Origin: Clostridium moniliforme
Lineage (GTDB): Bacteria; Bacillota; Clostridia; Clostridiales; Clostridiaceae
Direction: 5' to 3'
NCBI RefSeq assembly: GCF_017873235.1
Contig: NZ_JAGGJZ010000006.1
Span: 109,004-173,003, forward strand
Length of the DNA stretch: 64,000 nt
In this document: piece by piece, positions 57,778 through 64,000 of the stretch
Position numbering within the stretch: position 1 is the stretch's first letter
Layout of the letters: every line of letters starts with the position of its first letter
Position numbers and translations under genes: made by a program
The notes under the pieces: model-generated
Told to the model about the DNA's origin: nothing
The model's input: only the letters and a program-made list of their open reading frames with translations
Database searches by the model: none

Positions 57778-58017
57778 ATGAAATCAACAGGTGTAGTTAG
57801 AAGAGTAGATGAATTAGGAAGAATAGTTATTCCTATAGAGTTAAGAAGAACTTTAGACATCGCAGAAAAAGATGCTTTAGAAATATATGTAGATGGTGAA
57901 CAAATCATTCTTAAAAAATATGAACCAGCTTGTATTTTCTGTGGAGATGCTAGAGACGTTGTAAACTACAAAGGAAAGAACATCTGCAAAAACTGTTTAG
58001 CTGAATTAAAGAGATAA
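57778..58017 (+). CDS. abrB: AbrB-family transition-state regulator
   Basis: A 79-residue DNA-binding protein. The N-terminal swapped-hairpin AbrB domain (GVVRRVDELGRIVIPIELRRTL) is followed by a short C-terminal segment with two cysteine pairs, CIFC and CKNC, that could form a zinc site. In clostridia AbrB represses sporulation- and solvent-phase genes and is itself regulated by Spo0A. AAGGAGG lies upstream with good spacing. Monocistronic with tandem promoters and a strong terminator. Confidence 0.93.
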   Translation: MKSTGVVRRVDELGRIVIPIELRRTLDIAEKDALEIYVDGEQIILKKYEPACIFCGDARDVVNYKGKNICKNCLAELKR

Positions 58018-58107
58018 AATTAAAATAAGCATTATTTAAATTAGATTTATTTAAAAAAGCATTAAAGATATAAAAACATTCCCCTAAAATGTTTTTATAT
58101 TTTACCA

Positions 58108-58139
58108 TAAAAAACCACTGAAGTTATTCAGTGGTTTTT
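58108..58139 (+). terminator. Terminator of abrB
   Basis: Stem AAAACCACTGAA/TTCAGTGGTTTT, 4-base loop GTTA, then TTTTT on the plus strand. Confidence 0.9.
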
Positions 58140-58149
58140 GGTTTATCTA

Positions 58150-58179
58150 TAAAAAGACCAGAATAAATCTGGTCTTTTA
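58150..58179 (-). terminator. Terminator of the trmN6-like/rsmI unit
   Basis: Stem AAAAGACCAGA/TCTGGTCTTTT, 5-base loop, T-run on the minus strand, after rsmI. Confidence 0.88.
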
Positions 58180-58198
58180 TATTTCTATTTTTATAAAT

Positions 58199-59044
58199 TT
58201 ATATGTTAGTTGAAAATTTGTATACTTCATTTTTCTGTAATTTTCTATCTTTTGCAACCATTTTTATAGAATCTTTTTTGCTGAATCCATCTTCCATATA
58301 TTTAATTATATGCTCTTCAATAGATAATCCTTCCCAACTTGCTCTACTTTCTCTTTCTATTTCTTCCTCACTTAATCCATCTAAAACTAGAACAAATTCA
58401 CCTCTTGGAGAATTAATTTTAAAATGTTCTATTACTTCTGAAATTTTTCCTCTAACTATTTCTTCATGGATTTTTGTAAGTTCTCTACAAGCTGCAATAT
58501 TTCTATCCCCAAAACTATCTAATAAAAAAGTTAATGTACTTAATAATCTATGAGGTGCTTCATAAAAAATCAAAGTTTCCTTTTGATTTTTTAATTCTTC
58601 TACTACAATCTTTCTTGACTTAGTATCCCTTGGAATAAATCCTCTAAAAGTAAAAGCACTACTATCTAATCCTGAATATATTAAAGCCGTTGCAAAAGCT
58701 GTTGCTCCAGGTAAAACCTCAAAATCAAGTCCTTCTTCAATGCACTTTTTAACTATAACACTTCCAGGATCTGAAATACCTGGCATTCCAGCATCACTTA
58801 CTAATGCAATATTTTCTCCTTCTCTTAATCTATTTAGTATTTCATCACTTTTACCTTGTTCATTATGCATATGATAACTTATTAATGTCTTTTTTATATT
58901 GAAGTGATTTAATAACTTTATTGTCTGTCTCGTATCCTCTGCAGCAATTACATCTGCATTTTCTAAAACTTCCAATGATCTTAATGTTATATCTTTAAGA
59001 TTTCCTATTGGAGTAGGTACTAAATACAGTTTTCCTTCACCCAT
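58199..59044 (-). CDS. rsmI: 16S rRNA (cytidine1402-2'-O)-methyltransferase
   Basis: Methylates the ribose of C1402 in the ribosomal decoding centre using SAM. The 281 residues are the normal length. Tetrapyrrole-methylase-fold motifs: YLVPTPIGNLKDITLRSLE, AAEDTRQTIKLL, SDAGMPGISDPGS and LPGATAFATALIYSGL. It begins 15 bp after the tRNA-methylase gene and is probably co-transcribed with it. Confidence 0.96.
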   Translation of the reverse strand: MGEGKLYLVPTPIGNLKDITLRSLEVLENADVIAAEDTRQTIKLLNHFNIKKTLISYHMHNEQGKSDEILNRLREGENIALVSDAGMPGISDPGSVIVKKCIEEGLDFEVLPGATAFATALIYSGLDSSAFTFRGFIPRDTKSRKIVVEELKNQKETLIFYEAPHRLLSTLTFLLDSFGDRNIAACRELTKIHEEIVRGKISEVIEHFKINSPRGEFVLVLDGLSEEEIERESRASWEGLSIEEHIIKYMEDGFSKKDSIKMVAKDRKLQKNEVYKFSTNI

Positions 59045-59059
59045 TTTATCCTATTTCTC

Positions 59060-59806
59060 CTATCTACCATAAATTTTATTTATTTCATCTGAATAACTTC
59101 CATCTTCATTATATACATAAAGAGGTGCATCCCATTTTAAAAATGCCTTTCCATCTCTTTGACCTTCAACTAAAACTATATTTGGTGCTTTATTTTTATT
59201 TGGATGAACCATCTTTATTCTTTTAGGCTCTATCTTATAAGCTCTCATAATAGTAATTATATCAGCAATTCTTTCTGGTCTGTGAACCATATATAATCTT
59301 CCATTATCTTTAAGAACAGTTCTTGCAGCCTTTATTACATCTTCTAAATTACACAAAACTTCATGTCTTGCAATTGATAATTTATCTGAAGGATTAACTA
59401 TTCCAGAATTATTTAATTTATATGGAGGATTAACAGTTACTACATCAACCTTTTCTAATTTTTTTAGAAATTCTATATCTTTTAAATCTCTATGTATAAA
59501 ATTAATATTATCTATTTCATTTAATAATACACTTCTACTTGCCATTTCTACCATATCTTCTTGTATTTCAATTCCTGTTATACTCTTTGGAGAATATTTA
59601 CCATAACTTAAAAACGGTACTATTCCAGTTCCAGTACAAAAATCTATAACAGTATGTTTTCTTTTAATATTTGAAAAACCTGAAAGAAGTACAGCATCAA
59701 CACCAAATCTAAATCCATCATTTTTTTGTATAAGCATTAATCCTTTTAACTGTAAATCATCAACACTTTCATTTTCTTTTATTTCAACATTATTGTTTAT
59801 CGCCAT
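59060..59806 (-). CDS. tRNA1(Val) adenine-37 N6-methyltransferase-like protein
   Basis: SAM-dependent N6-adenine methyltransferase of the TrmN6/YabB type, 248 residues. The SAM loop reads DFCTGTGIVPFLSYG and the catalytic NPPY motif is VNPPYKLNN. I start at the ATG at 59806 (MAINNN), with AAAGGATG upstream. An ATG 4 codons earlier has no room for a ribosome site. Its place before rsmI is conserved in Firmicutes. The exact tRNA target is inferred. Confidence 0.88.
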   Translation of the reverse strand: MAINNNVEIKENESVDDLQLKGLMLIQKNDGFRFGVDAVLLSGFSNIKRKHTVIDFCTGTGIVPFLSYGKYSPKSITGIEIQEDMVEMASRSVLLNEIDNINFIHRDLKDIEFLKKLEKVDVVTVNPPYKLNNSGIVNPSDKLSIARHEVLCNLEDVIKAARTVLKDNGRLYMVHRPERIADIITIMRAYKIEPKRIKMVHPNKNKAPNIVLVEGQRDGKAFLKWDAPLYVYNEDGSYSDEINKIYGR

Positions 59807-59990
59807 ACTTTTCTTCATCCTTTTATTTTAAATTTCTTTTTAATTATACATTAACAAAAATCACTTCTCAACATACTTATTATCTTAATTCACTTATAAT
59901 ATACTACTTTATTTATTCATAAATTATATATTTAGTATTTTTTCTATATTTATTACATATATTAGTTTATATGATTTTCTAAAAAGCAAA

Positions 59991-60022
59991 ACAAAAAGGC
60001 CTTAGTATACCTAAAGCCTTTA
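59991..60022 (-). terminator. Terminator of the CwlO-like gene
   Basis: Stem AAAGGCTTTAG/CTAAGGCCTTT with one mismatch and a 5-base loop, then TTTTT on the minus strand. Confidence 0.85.
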
Positions 60023-60039
60023 TAAATTACAATTAATTT

Positions 60040-61317
60040 TTAGTTTAATATTCTTCTAGCTGCGTAGAAACTCCATATTGGTGATACTTTAACTACATCT
60101 CCTGTTTGAGGTGCATGAATTATACTTCCTCCACCAACATATATTCCAACGTGATGAGAACTTGGGAATACTAAGTCTCCTGGTTGAAGTTGTGATCTTG
60201 ATACAGCTCTTCCTGAACCAATTTGATCATAAGTAGTTCTACCTATTTCAATACCTGCAGCTTTACGATAAACATAACTTGTAAATCCTGAACAGTCAAA
60301 TGTATTAGGACCTGTTGCTCCCCAAACATATTTAGCTCCTAAATGCTTATATGCTTCATTTATTATAGCTGAAGTACTTCCATGGTGAGTTGAACCTCCA
60401 CCATTTGATGATCCGCTGTTTGATGATCCACCATTTGATGGTGCACTAACAGATCCTCCTCTATTTGGAGAACTTTGTGAAGCAGCTTCTTGTTTTTGTG
60501 ATATTAAATTATTTCCCTTTGAAATTGCTGAATCAATTTCAGAAATTACAGTTGGACTCTTTATTTGATTATTCTTTATATCCTTTAATTGAGATACTGC
60601 ACTCTTTAAAGCATCAATTGAACTATTTGAATTATTAATAACAGCTAATTGACCTGATATTATTTGTCTTTCAACTCTTGAAAGATATTTAGCATCAAAG
60701 TCTTTTTGTTGCTTCTTAGCATCATCTATTAACTTCTCTTGTTCACCCTTTAAATTTTCAAACTTTTCTAGTTCTTGTTTAGTTTCCTTATTTAACTCTT
60801 CTAATTTCTTTCCTTTTTCTTGAAGAGATGTCATTTTAGTATCTAAGCTCTTTTGGTTATTAACAAGCTCGTCCACAACATTCTTATCTAATTGTATTAA
60901 TCTATTAGCAGAATCTAATCTACTAATTAAATCAGAAAAGTTTTGTGCACCAAAAATTAAAGAAATATAGTTAGTTTGTCCACCTGTTTTATAAAGTTCT
61001 CTAAGTCTTCCTCCAAGAACTTCTTTTTGTTCAGACATCTTTTCCTTAGTTTGTTCTATCTCTTTTTGAGTAGTACCCATTTCTTTTTCAGTATTTGCTA
61101 TTTCTGTTTTGTTGTTTTGTACCTTTTGTACTAATGGCTCTATTTTAGAATTTAAGTCGTCTATCTTATTTTGTACGTTTGCTATCTTAGCCCCTAATTC
61201 GGCATATTCATCTCTTGCTTGATTTACTTCTTTATTAGTTGGAGTAGCATATGCTGGAATAGCAGAATTTACTACTAACATACCTGCGATAATTGCAGCA
61301 ACAATTTTTCTTCTCAT
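60040..61317 (-). CDS. Secreted NlpC/P60 D,L-endopeptidase (CwlO/PcsB-like)
   Basis: Peptidoglycan hydrolase of 425 residues: signal peptide (about 1-25, ending PAYA), a long coiled coil (about 27-250), a Ser/Gly/Asn-rich linker (about 275-315) and the NlpC/P60 domain with catalytic Cys342 (FDCSG), His389 (SSHHVGIY) and His401. The coiled-coil-plus-P60 plan is that of CwlO, which FtsEX activates; ftsEX is also in this window. The start codon has an unusual leader: a GGTTC-GAACC hairpin lies between a GGGGGG stretch and the ATG. Confidence 0.93.
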   Translation of the reverse strand: MRRKIVAAIIAGMLVVNSAIPAYATPTNKEVNQARDEYAELGAKIANVQNKIDDLNSKIEPLVQKVQNNKTEIANTEKEMGTTQKEIEQTKEKMSEQKEVLGGRLRELYKTGGQTNYISLIFGAQNFSDLISRLDSANRLIQLDKNVVDELVNNQKSLDTKMTSLQEKGKKLEELNKETKQELEKFENLKGEQEKLIDDAKKQQKDFDAKYLSRVERQIISGQLAVINNSNSSIDALKSAVSQLKDIKNNQIKSPTVISEIDSAISKGNNLISQKQEAASQSSPNRGGSVSAPSNGGSSNSGSSNGGGSTHHGSTSAIINEAYKHLGAKYVWGATGPNTFDCSGFTSYVYRKAAGIEIGRTTYDQIGSGRAVSRSQLQPGDLVFPSSHHVGIYVGGGSIIHAPQTGDVVKVSPIWSFYAARRILN

Positions 61318-61326
61318 GAGTTATAC

Positions 61327-61340
61327 GGTTCCTAAGAACC
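61327..61340 (-). promoter_or_regulatory. Leader hairpin before the CwlO-like start codon
   Basis: GGTTC-TTAG-GAACC, 10 bases before the ATG. It hides the only AGGA near the start and lies downstream of a GGGGGG tract that is too far to serve as a linear ribosome site. Confidence 0.45.
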
Positions 61341-61386
61341 TACCCCCCTTTCAAATTCTGTGTCTCCTACTAGAAATACATTTATT

Positions 61387-61415
61387 ATTATATCATCACA
61401 TAATTAACGGTACAA
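61387..61415 (-). promoter_or_regulatory. Promoter of the CwlO-like gene
   Basis: Minus strand TTGTAC (61410-61415), 17-base spacer, TATAAT (61387-61392) with TG one base upstream. The dyad ACGGT-TGT-ACCGT (61407-61419) covers the -35. Confidence 0.6.
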
Positions 61416-61596
61416 CCGTAATTTATTACATATTCCTTAAAGTCAACTATTTTTTTAATTTTTTTTGTAACTTATATTAATACTAAGTAATTGTTTACAA
61501 ATAAATATACGATATTTTTTAATATGAAAAAAATACATTTATATAATAACATAAAAATTACAAAATTGTAATACTTTTTGAATAAAAATGAATATG

Positions 61597-61625
61597 TTGA
61601 CAAGTGTCCTATTTTTGAATATAAT
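61597..61625 (+). promoter_or_regulatory. tRNA-Pro promoter
   Basis: TTGACA (61597-61602), 17-base spacer, TATAAT (61620-61625), both perfect, 14 bases before the tRNA. Confidence 0.85.
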
Positions 61626-61639
61626 ATACATTGTGTTTG

Positions 61640-61715
61640 CGGGGTGTGGCGCAGATGGTAGCGCGCATGGTTTGGGACCATGAGGTCGCAGGTTCGAGAC
61701 CTGTCACCCCGACCA
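61640..61715 (+). tRNA. tRNA-Pro (TGG)
   Basis: 76 bases with encoded CCA. The acceptor arms CGGGGTG/CACCCCG pair fully; the anticodon loop TTTGGGA in stem CATGG/CCATG gives anticodon TGG. The T arm has the GGTTCGAGACC form. A single-gene unit with its own promoter and terminator. Confidence 0.97.
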
Positions 61716-61716
61716 T

Positions 61717-61750
61717 AAAAAAAGACTATGATTTACTCATAGTCTTTTTG
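61717..61750 (+). terminator. Terminator of tRNA-Pro
   Basis: Stem AAAGACTATGA/TCATAGTCTTT with a 5-base loop and T-run on the plus strand. The 3' end of a small minus-strand frame overlaps it. Confidence 0.88.
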
Positions 61751-61855
61751 TTTTTCATCATAATTTTCTATATATTCTCTATCACTACTTGCAGCTTTAC
61801 ATAAAGCAATTGTTATTAATACTACCAAAGCATACCCTAAAACAAACCATATCAT
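61733..61855 (-). CDS. Small single-helix membrane protein (40 aa)
   Basis: Short frame starting MIWFVLGYALVVLITIALCK: one membrane helix (about 2-19), then a charged 20-residue tail ending KDYE. AGGAAG lies 12 bases before the ATG, rather far. The stop codon is within the tRNA-Pro terminator. Family unknown. Coding status rests on the helix-plus-tail pattern and ribosome site only. Confidence 0.5.
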   Translation of the reverse strand: MIWFVLGYALVVLITIALCKAASSDREYIENYDEKQKDYE

Positions 61856-61974
61856 ATCTTTATTAATCTTCCTTCCATTATCTTATATTATTTATTATTG
61901 ACAAAAATATAAATTTTAATTATTTTTGATTATAAAGATAAAAAATAATTATTTTATTTTAAAGGAGGTATAAA

Positions 61975-62637
61975 ATGTTAAAAGATATAACAGCTGTTAT
62001 ATTTGATTTAGATGGAACTCTTATTGATTCTATGTGGGTTTGGGATCAAATAGATGAAGATTATCTATCAAAAAAAAATATAGAAGTTCCTAAGAATTTA
62101 AATTCAGAAATTGCACATTTAAGCTTTAATCAAGTAGCAAAATACTTTAAAAAAAGATTTAATTTAGAAGATTCATTAGATGATATAAAAAATTCTTGGA
62201 ACACTATGGCATACTATCATTATTCAACTGATATTAAACTAAAAAATGGAGTAAAAGAATTTTTAGATTTTTTAAAAAGCTTAAATATAAAAATAGGATT
62301 AGCAACAAGCAATTCAATGAATCTTTTAGAAGCTGCTTTAAAAAATAATGGTATATATGAATATTTTGACTCAATAACTCTTACAGATGAGGTAAGCGTT
62401 GGAAAGCATGAACCAGATGTATATTTATTAGCTGCAAAAAAATTAGGTGTAGACCCAAAAAACTGTTTAGTCTTTGAAGATATAATACAAGCTGTTATAG
62501 GTGCAAAAAAGGCTGGTATGAAGGTTATTGCTGTTGAAGATACTAGAAGCTTGAGTGATAAGGATAAGCTTTTAGAAGCTTCTGATGAATTTATTACAGA
62601 CTTTTCTGAATTGCTAAATAAAAACTTTGCAAGTTAA
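61975..62637 (+). CDS. HAD-superfamily phosphatase (beta-phosphoglucomutase-like)
   Basis: A 220-residue HAD hydrolase of subfamily IA. Motif I FDLDGTLIDS with nucleophile Asp14, helical cap (about 20-85), motif II ATSNS, motif III KHEPDVY and motif IV VFEDIIQAV. It resembles phosphoglycolate phosphatase and beta-phosphoglucomutase; the substrate cannot be assigned. AAAGGAGG precedes the ATG. Monocistronic. Confidence 0.9.
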   Translation: MLKDITAVIFDLDGTLIDSMWVWDQIDEDYLSKKNIEVPKNLNSEIAHLSFNQVAKYFKKRFNLEDSLDDIKNSWNTMAYYHYSTDIKLKNGVKEFLDFLKSLNIKIGLATSNSMNLLEAALKNNGIYEYFDSITLTDEVSVGKHEPDVYLLAAKKLGVDPKNCLVFEDIIQAVIGAKKAGMKVIAVEDTRSLSDKDKLLEASDEFITDFSELLNKNFAS

Positions 62638-62706
62638 TATATAAAATTAATACTTATACTACATATTTATTAAATAAACAAAAAAATATATATAATAAAT
62701 TTTATA

Positions 62707-62742
62707 ATAAAAGGTAACTTTCATTCGAAAGTTACCTTTTAC
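62707..62742. terminator. Bidirectional terminator of the HAD and parvulin genes
   Basis: Perfect 14-pair stem AAAAGGTAACTTTC with a 4-base loop, T-rich on both strands, between two convergent genes. Confidence 0.9.
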
Positions 62743-62756
62743 TTAATTAAATACTA

Positions 62757-63500
62757 TTATTTTCTAACTACACCATATTTAGATTCTAATTCTTTTAATA
62801 CATCTAAATATTTTCTTTGTTGTCTTTCTTGCATTAATTGTTGAAGAACTGCATCTTTAACTTCTTCAAAAGTTTTTGTTTTTGCTTCATTTTTAGAATC
62901 AACTAAAATTAAATGATATCCAAATTGTGTTTTAACTGGCTCAGTTACTTTTCCAATTTCTGCATTAAAAGCAGCATCTTCAAATTCTGGAACCATCATT
63001 CCTCTACCAAACACACCAAGATTTCCACCTTGTTCTTTTGATGGACAACTTGAATATTTTTTAGCAGCATCTTCAAAAGTAATACCGTTATCAATTTCTT
63101 CTTTTATTTTAAGTGCATCTTCTTCCTTTTCTACTAATATATGCTTAGCTGAAACTGTAGGCTGTTCTATGAATTTATCTTTATTAGCTTCATAGTATTC
63201 TTTAACTTCTTCGTCTGTAACTGTAACTTCTGATAATATTTTAGCTATACTCATTTGAGTTAAAATTTCTTTAGCCAAACGTTTTACTGTTTCTTTATAT
63301 TCATCAGTTTCATCTAATTTTAATTCTTTTCCAAATTTGTTTAATAATTCAAAAGAGATAACTTGTTCTAATAATTGTTTTCTTCCTTGTTCATTCTCAA
63401 ACATTTTTTTTCTATCATCTGGGTATTTTGATATTATTTCATTTAATTCTTTTTCAGTTATTTCTTCTGAACCAACTGTTGCTAATACTTTATTTTCCAT
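62757..63500 (-). CDS. Cytoplasmic parvulin-type peptidyl-prolyl isomerase
   Basis: A 247-residue rotamase: N-terminal SurA/PrsA-like helical chaperone part (about 1-110), then the parvulin domain (about 115-207) with SAKHILVEKEEDA, KYSSCPSKEQGGNLGVFGRGMMVPEFEDAAF and TQFGYHLILVD. No signal peptide or lipobox, unlike PrsA, so it is expected in the cytoplasm. Promoter TTGTTA-17-TAGAAT lies just upstream. Confidence 0.9.
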   Translation of the reverse strand: MENKVLATVGSEEITEKELNEIISKYPDDRKKMFENEQGRKQLLEQVISFELLNKFGKELKLDETDEYKETVKRLAKEILTQMSIAKILSEVTVTDEEVKEYYEANKDKFIEQPTVSAKHILVEKEEDALKIKEEIDNGITFEDAAKKYSSCPSKEQGGNLGVFGRGMMVPEFEDAAFNAEIGKVTEPVKTQFGYHLILVDSKNEAKTKTFEEVKDAVLQQLMQERQQRKYLDVLKELESKYGVVRK

Positions 63501-63534
63501 TTTAAAGTCTCCTTTATTAATTATTTACTACTTA

Positions 63535-63563
63535 ATTCTATCAATATCTTAATAATTTAACAA
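63535..63563 (-). promoter_or_regulatory. Promoter of the parvulin gene
   Basis: Minus strand TTGTTA (63558-63563), 17-base spacer, TAGAAT (63535-63540) with an extended TG, 35 bases before the ATG. Confidence 0.65.
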
Positions 63564-63617
63564 TCTAAATAATGAAACTTAAAGCCTTCTTATGAAAATT
63601 TTACTGTTTATTTAATT

Positions 63618-63657
63618 TTATCCACAAAATTTATTGAAATTGTGTATTTTACCCACA
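63618..63657. promoter_or_regulatory. Pair of DnaA-box-like sites
   Basis: TTATCCACA (63618-63626, perfect DnaA box) and TTACCCACA (63649-63657, one mismatch), same orientation, with a weaker TGTGAATA-type site on the other strand near 63673. They lie between the parvulin promoter and the rRNA operon end. Confidence 0.45.
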
Positions 63658-63698
63658 TATCTTTTCTAATTCTGTGAATATTTTCTTATTATTTCTAA

Positions 63699-63731
63699 AA
63701 TAAAAAAAGATGTTCTATTGAACATCTTTTA
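63699..63731 (-). terminator. Terminator of the rRNA-tRNA operon
   Basis: Stem AAAGATGTTC/GAACATCTTT with a 4-base loop, then TTTTTTT on the minus strand, just after tRNA-Ala. Confidence 0.9.
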
Positions 63732-63732
63732 C

Positions 63733-63808
63733 TGGTGGAGGTAAGGAGATTCGAACTCCTGACCCCCTGCGTGCAAGGCAGGTGCTCTCCCAGCTGAGCT
63801 ATACCCCC
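63733..63808 (-). tRNA. tRNA-Ala (TGC)
   Basis: 76 bases with encoded CCA. 5' GGGGGTATAGCTCAGCTGGG opening, anticodon arm CCTGCCTTGCACGCAGG with anticodon TGC. Last gene of the rRNA operon. Confidence 0.97.
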
Positions 63809-63822
63809 AGAAAAATATTGTA

Positions 63823-63898
<76 letters not shown>

Positions 63899-63906
63899 AC
63901 ACCATA

Positions 63907-64000
63907 CCTGGCAACGTCCTACTCTTCCACACGGTCACCCATGCAGTACCATCGGCGCTATAGAGCTTAACTTTCCTGTTCGGAATGGGAAGGAGTGTTT
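63907..64000 (-). rRNA. rrf: 5S ribosomal RNA, 3' part (partial)
   Basis: The last 94 or so bases of 5S rRNA. Conserved segments visible on the minus strand include TTCCGAACAGGAAAGTTAAG, then CGCCGATGGTACTGCATGGG, GTGGAAGAGTAGGACG and the 3' end TTGCCAGG. The 5' end, and presumably 23S and 16S, lie beyond the right edge. Confidence 0.95.

Larger units (their letters stand above)
61318..61639. other. 322-bp region between the CwlO-like gene and tRNA-Pro
   Basis: It holds divergent promoters: one for the CwlO-like gene (minus) with an overlapping dyad and a structured leader, and one for tRNA-Pro (plus). No protein gene is evident. Confidence 0.75.

Noticed and set aside
60395..60455. Tandem repeat in the linker of the CwlO-like protein
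   Set aside because: The Ser/Asn/Gly linker has only two or three imperfect copies of a TTTGATGATCC-type unit, ordinary for such linkers.
61318..61480. Cyclic-di-AMP (ydaO-type) riboswitch before the NlpC/P60 gene
   Set aside because: Such riboswitches often precede this class of gene, but the leader is only about 60 bases and the conserved core segments were not found.
61472..61681. Minus-strand 69-codon frame over tRNA-Pro
   Set aside because: It runs through the tRNA and its promoter, with no ribosome site and no recognisable protein.
63618..63657. Chromosome origin (oriC)
   Set aside because: Only two or three DnaA boxes, no dnaA, dnaN or rpmH nearby and no clear unwinding element; kept only as a minor finding.

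Overview
The window looks like chromosome from a low-GC, spore-forming Firmicute of the genus Clostridium (sensu stricto, near C. perfringens). Support: very high A+T, strong GGAGG ribosome binding sites, sigma-A promoters (TTGACA-17-TATAAT) and short hairpin plus T-run terminators. Orthologues include clostridial AbrB, a GerS-like protein, MazEF and split transketolase. Species is inferred, not proven. About 90% of genes lie on the minus strand. No transposase, prophage, CRISPR array or integrase was seen.

Region by region. (1) 1-13.5 kb is a maltodextrin regulon: phosphorylase (cut by the window edge), 4-alpha-glucanotransferase, GH31 alpha-glucosidase and a LacI-type repressor. A second unit holds cytoplasmic GH13 neopullulanase, permeases MalG and MalF, and a binding-protein gene with an in-frame TGA straight after its lipobox cysteine. 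An MsmK-type ATPase and a PucR-type regulator form a third unit. Three near-identical operators tie the first two units together. (2) 13.8-25.4 kb: yvcK-rapZ-murB-uvrC, a pbpA-ftsW-FHA division/wall unit, and uvrA behind a LexA-type SOS box. (3) 25.6-34 kb: small membrane/redox genes, then uvrB-MinJ-like-ctp-ftsX-ftsE. (4) 34-42.2 kb: two YitT paralogues, split transketolase, MazEF, GerS-like protein, nnr, acpS and a DUF6514 gene. (5) 42.4-50 kb: a six-gene operon (VTC domain, DUF4956, CotH kinase, large secreted hydrolase-like protein, HEAT protein, GT2 synthase) from one good promoter. This is the best candidate here for a poorly described surface-polymer system. (6) 50.2-64 kb: a small SSB with a candidate sRNA downstream, galE, YihY, LacX-like epimerase, nuclease-helicase fusion, YvrJ-like peptide, DUF1836 protein, abrB, rsmI, tRNA-modifying methylase, CwlO-like endopeptidase, tRNA-Pro, HAD phosphatase, cytoplasmic parvulin. 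The window closes with the 3' end of an rRNA operon (5S, tRNA-Phe, tRNA-Ala).

How it fits together: imported maltodextrin would be trimmed by the GH13 and GH31 enzymes, rearranged by MalQ and phosphorolysed by the phosphorylase. Import probably fails through the local binding protein if the TGA is real. The rest is core cell-wall, division, DNA-repair and RNA-modification machinery. All functions are read from sequence motifs and recalled family knowledge; no search was run.
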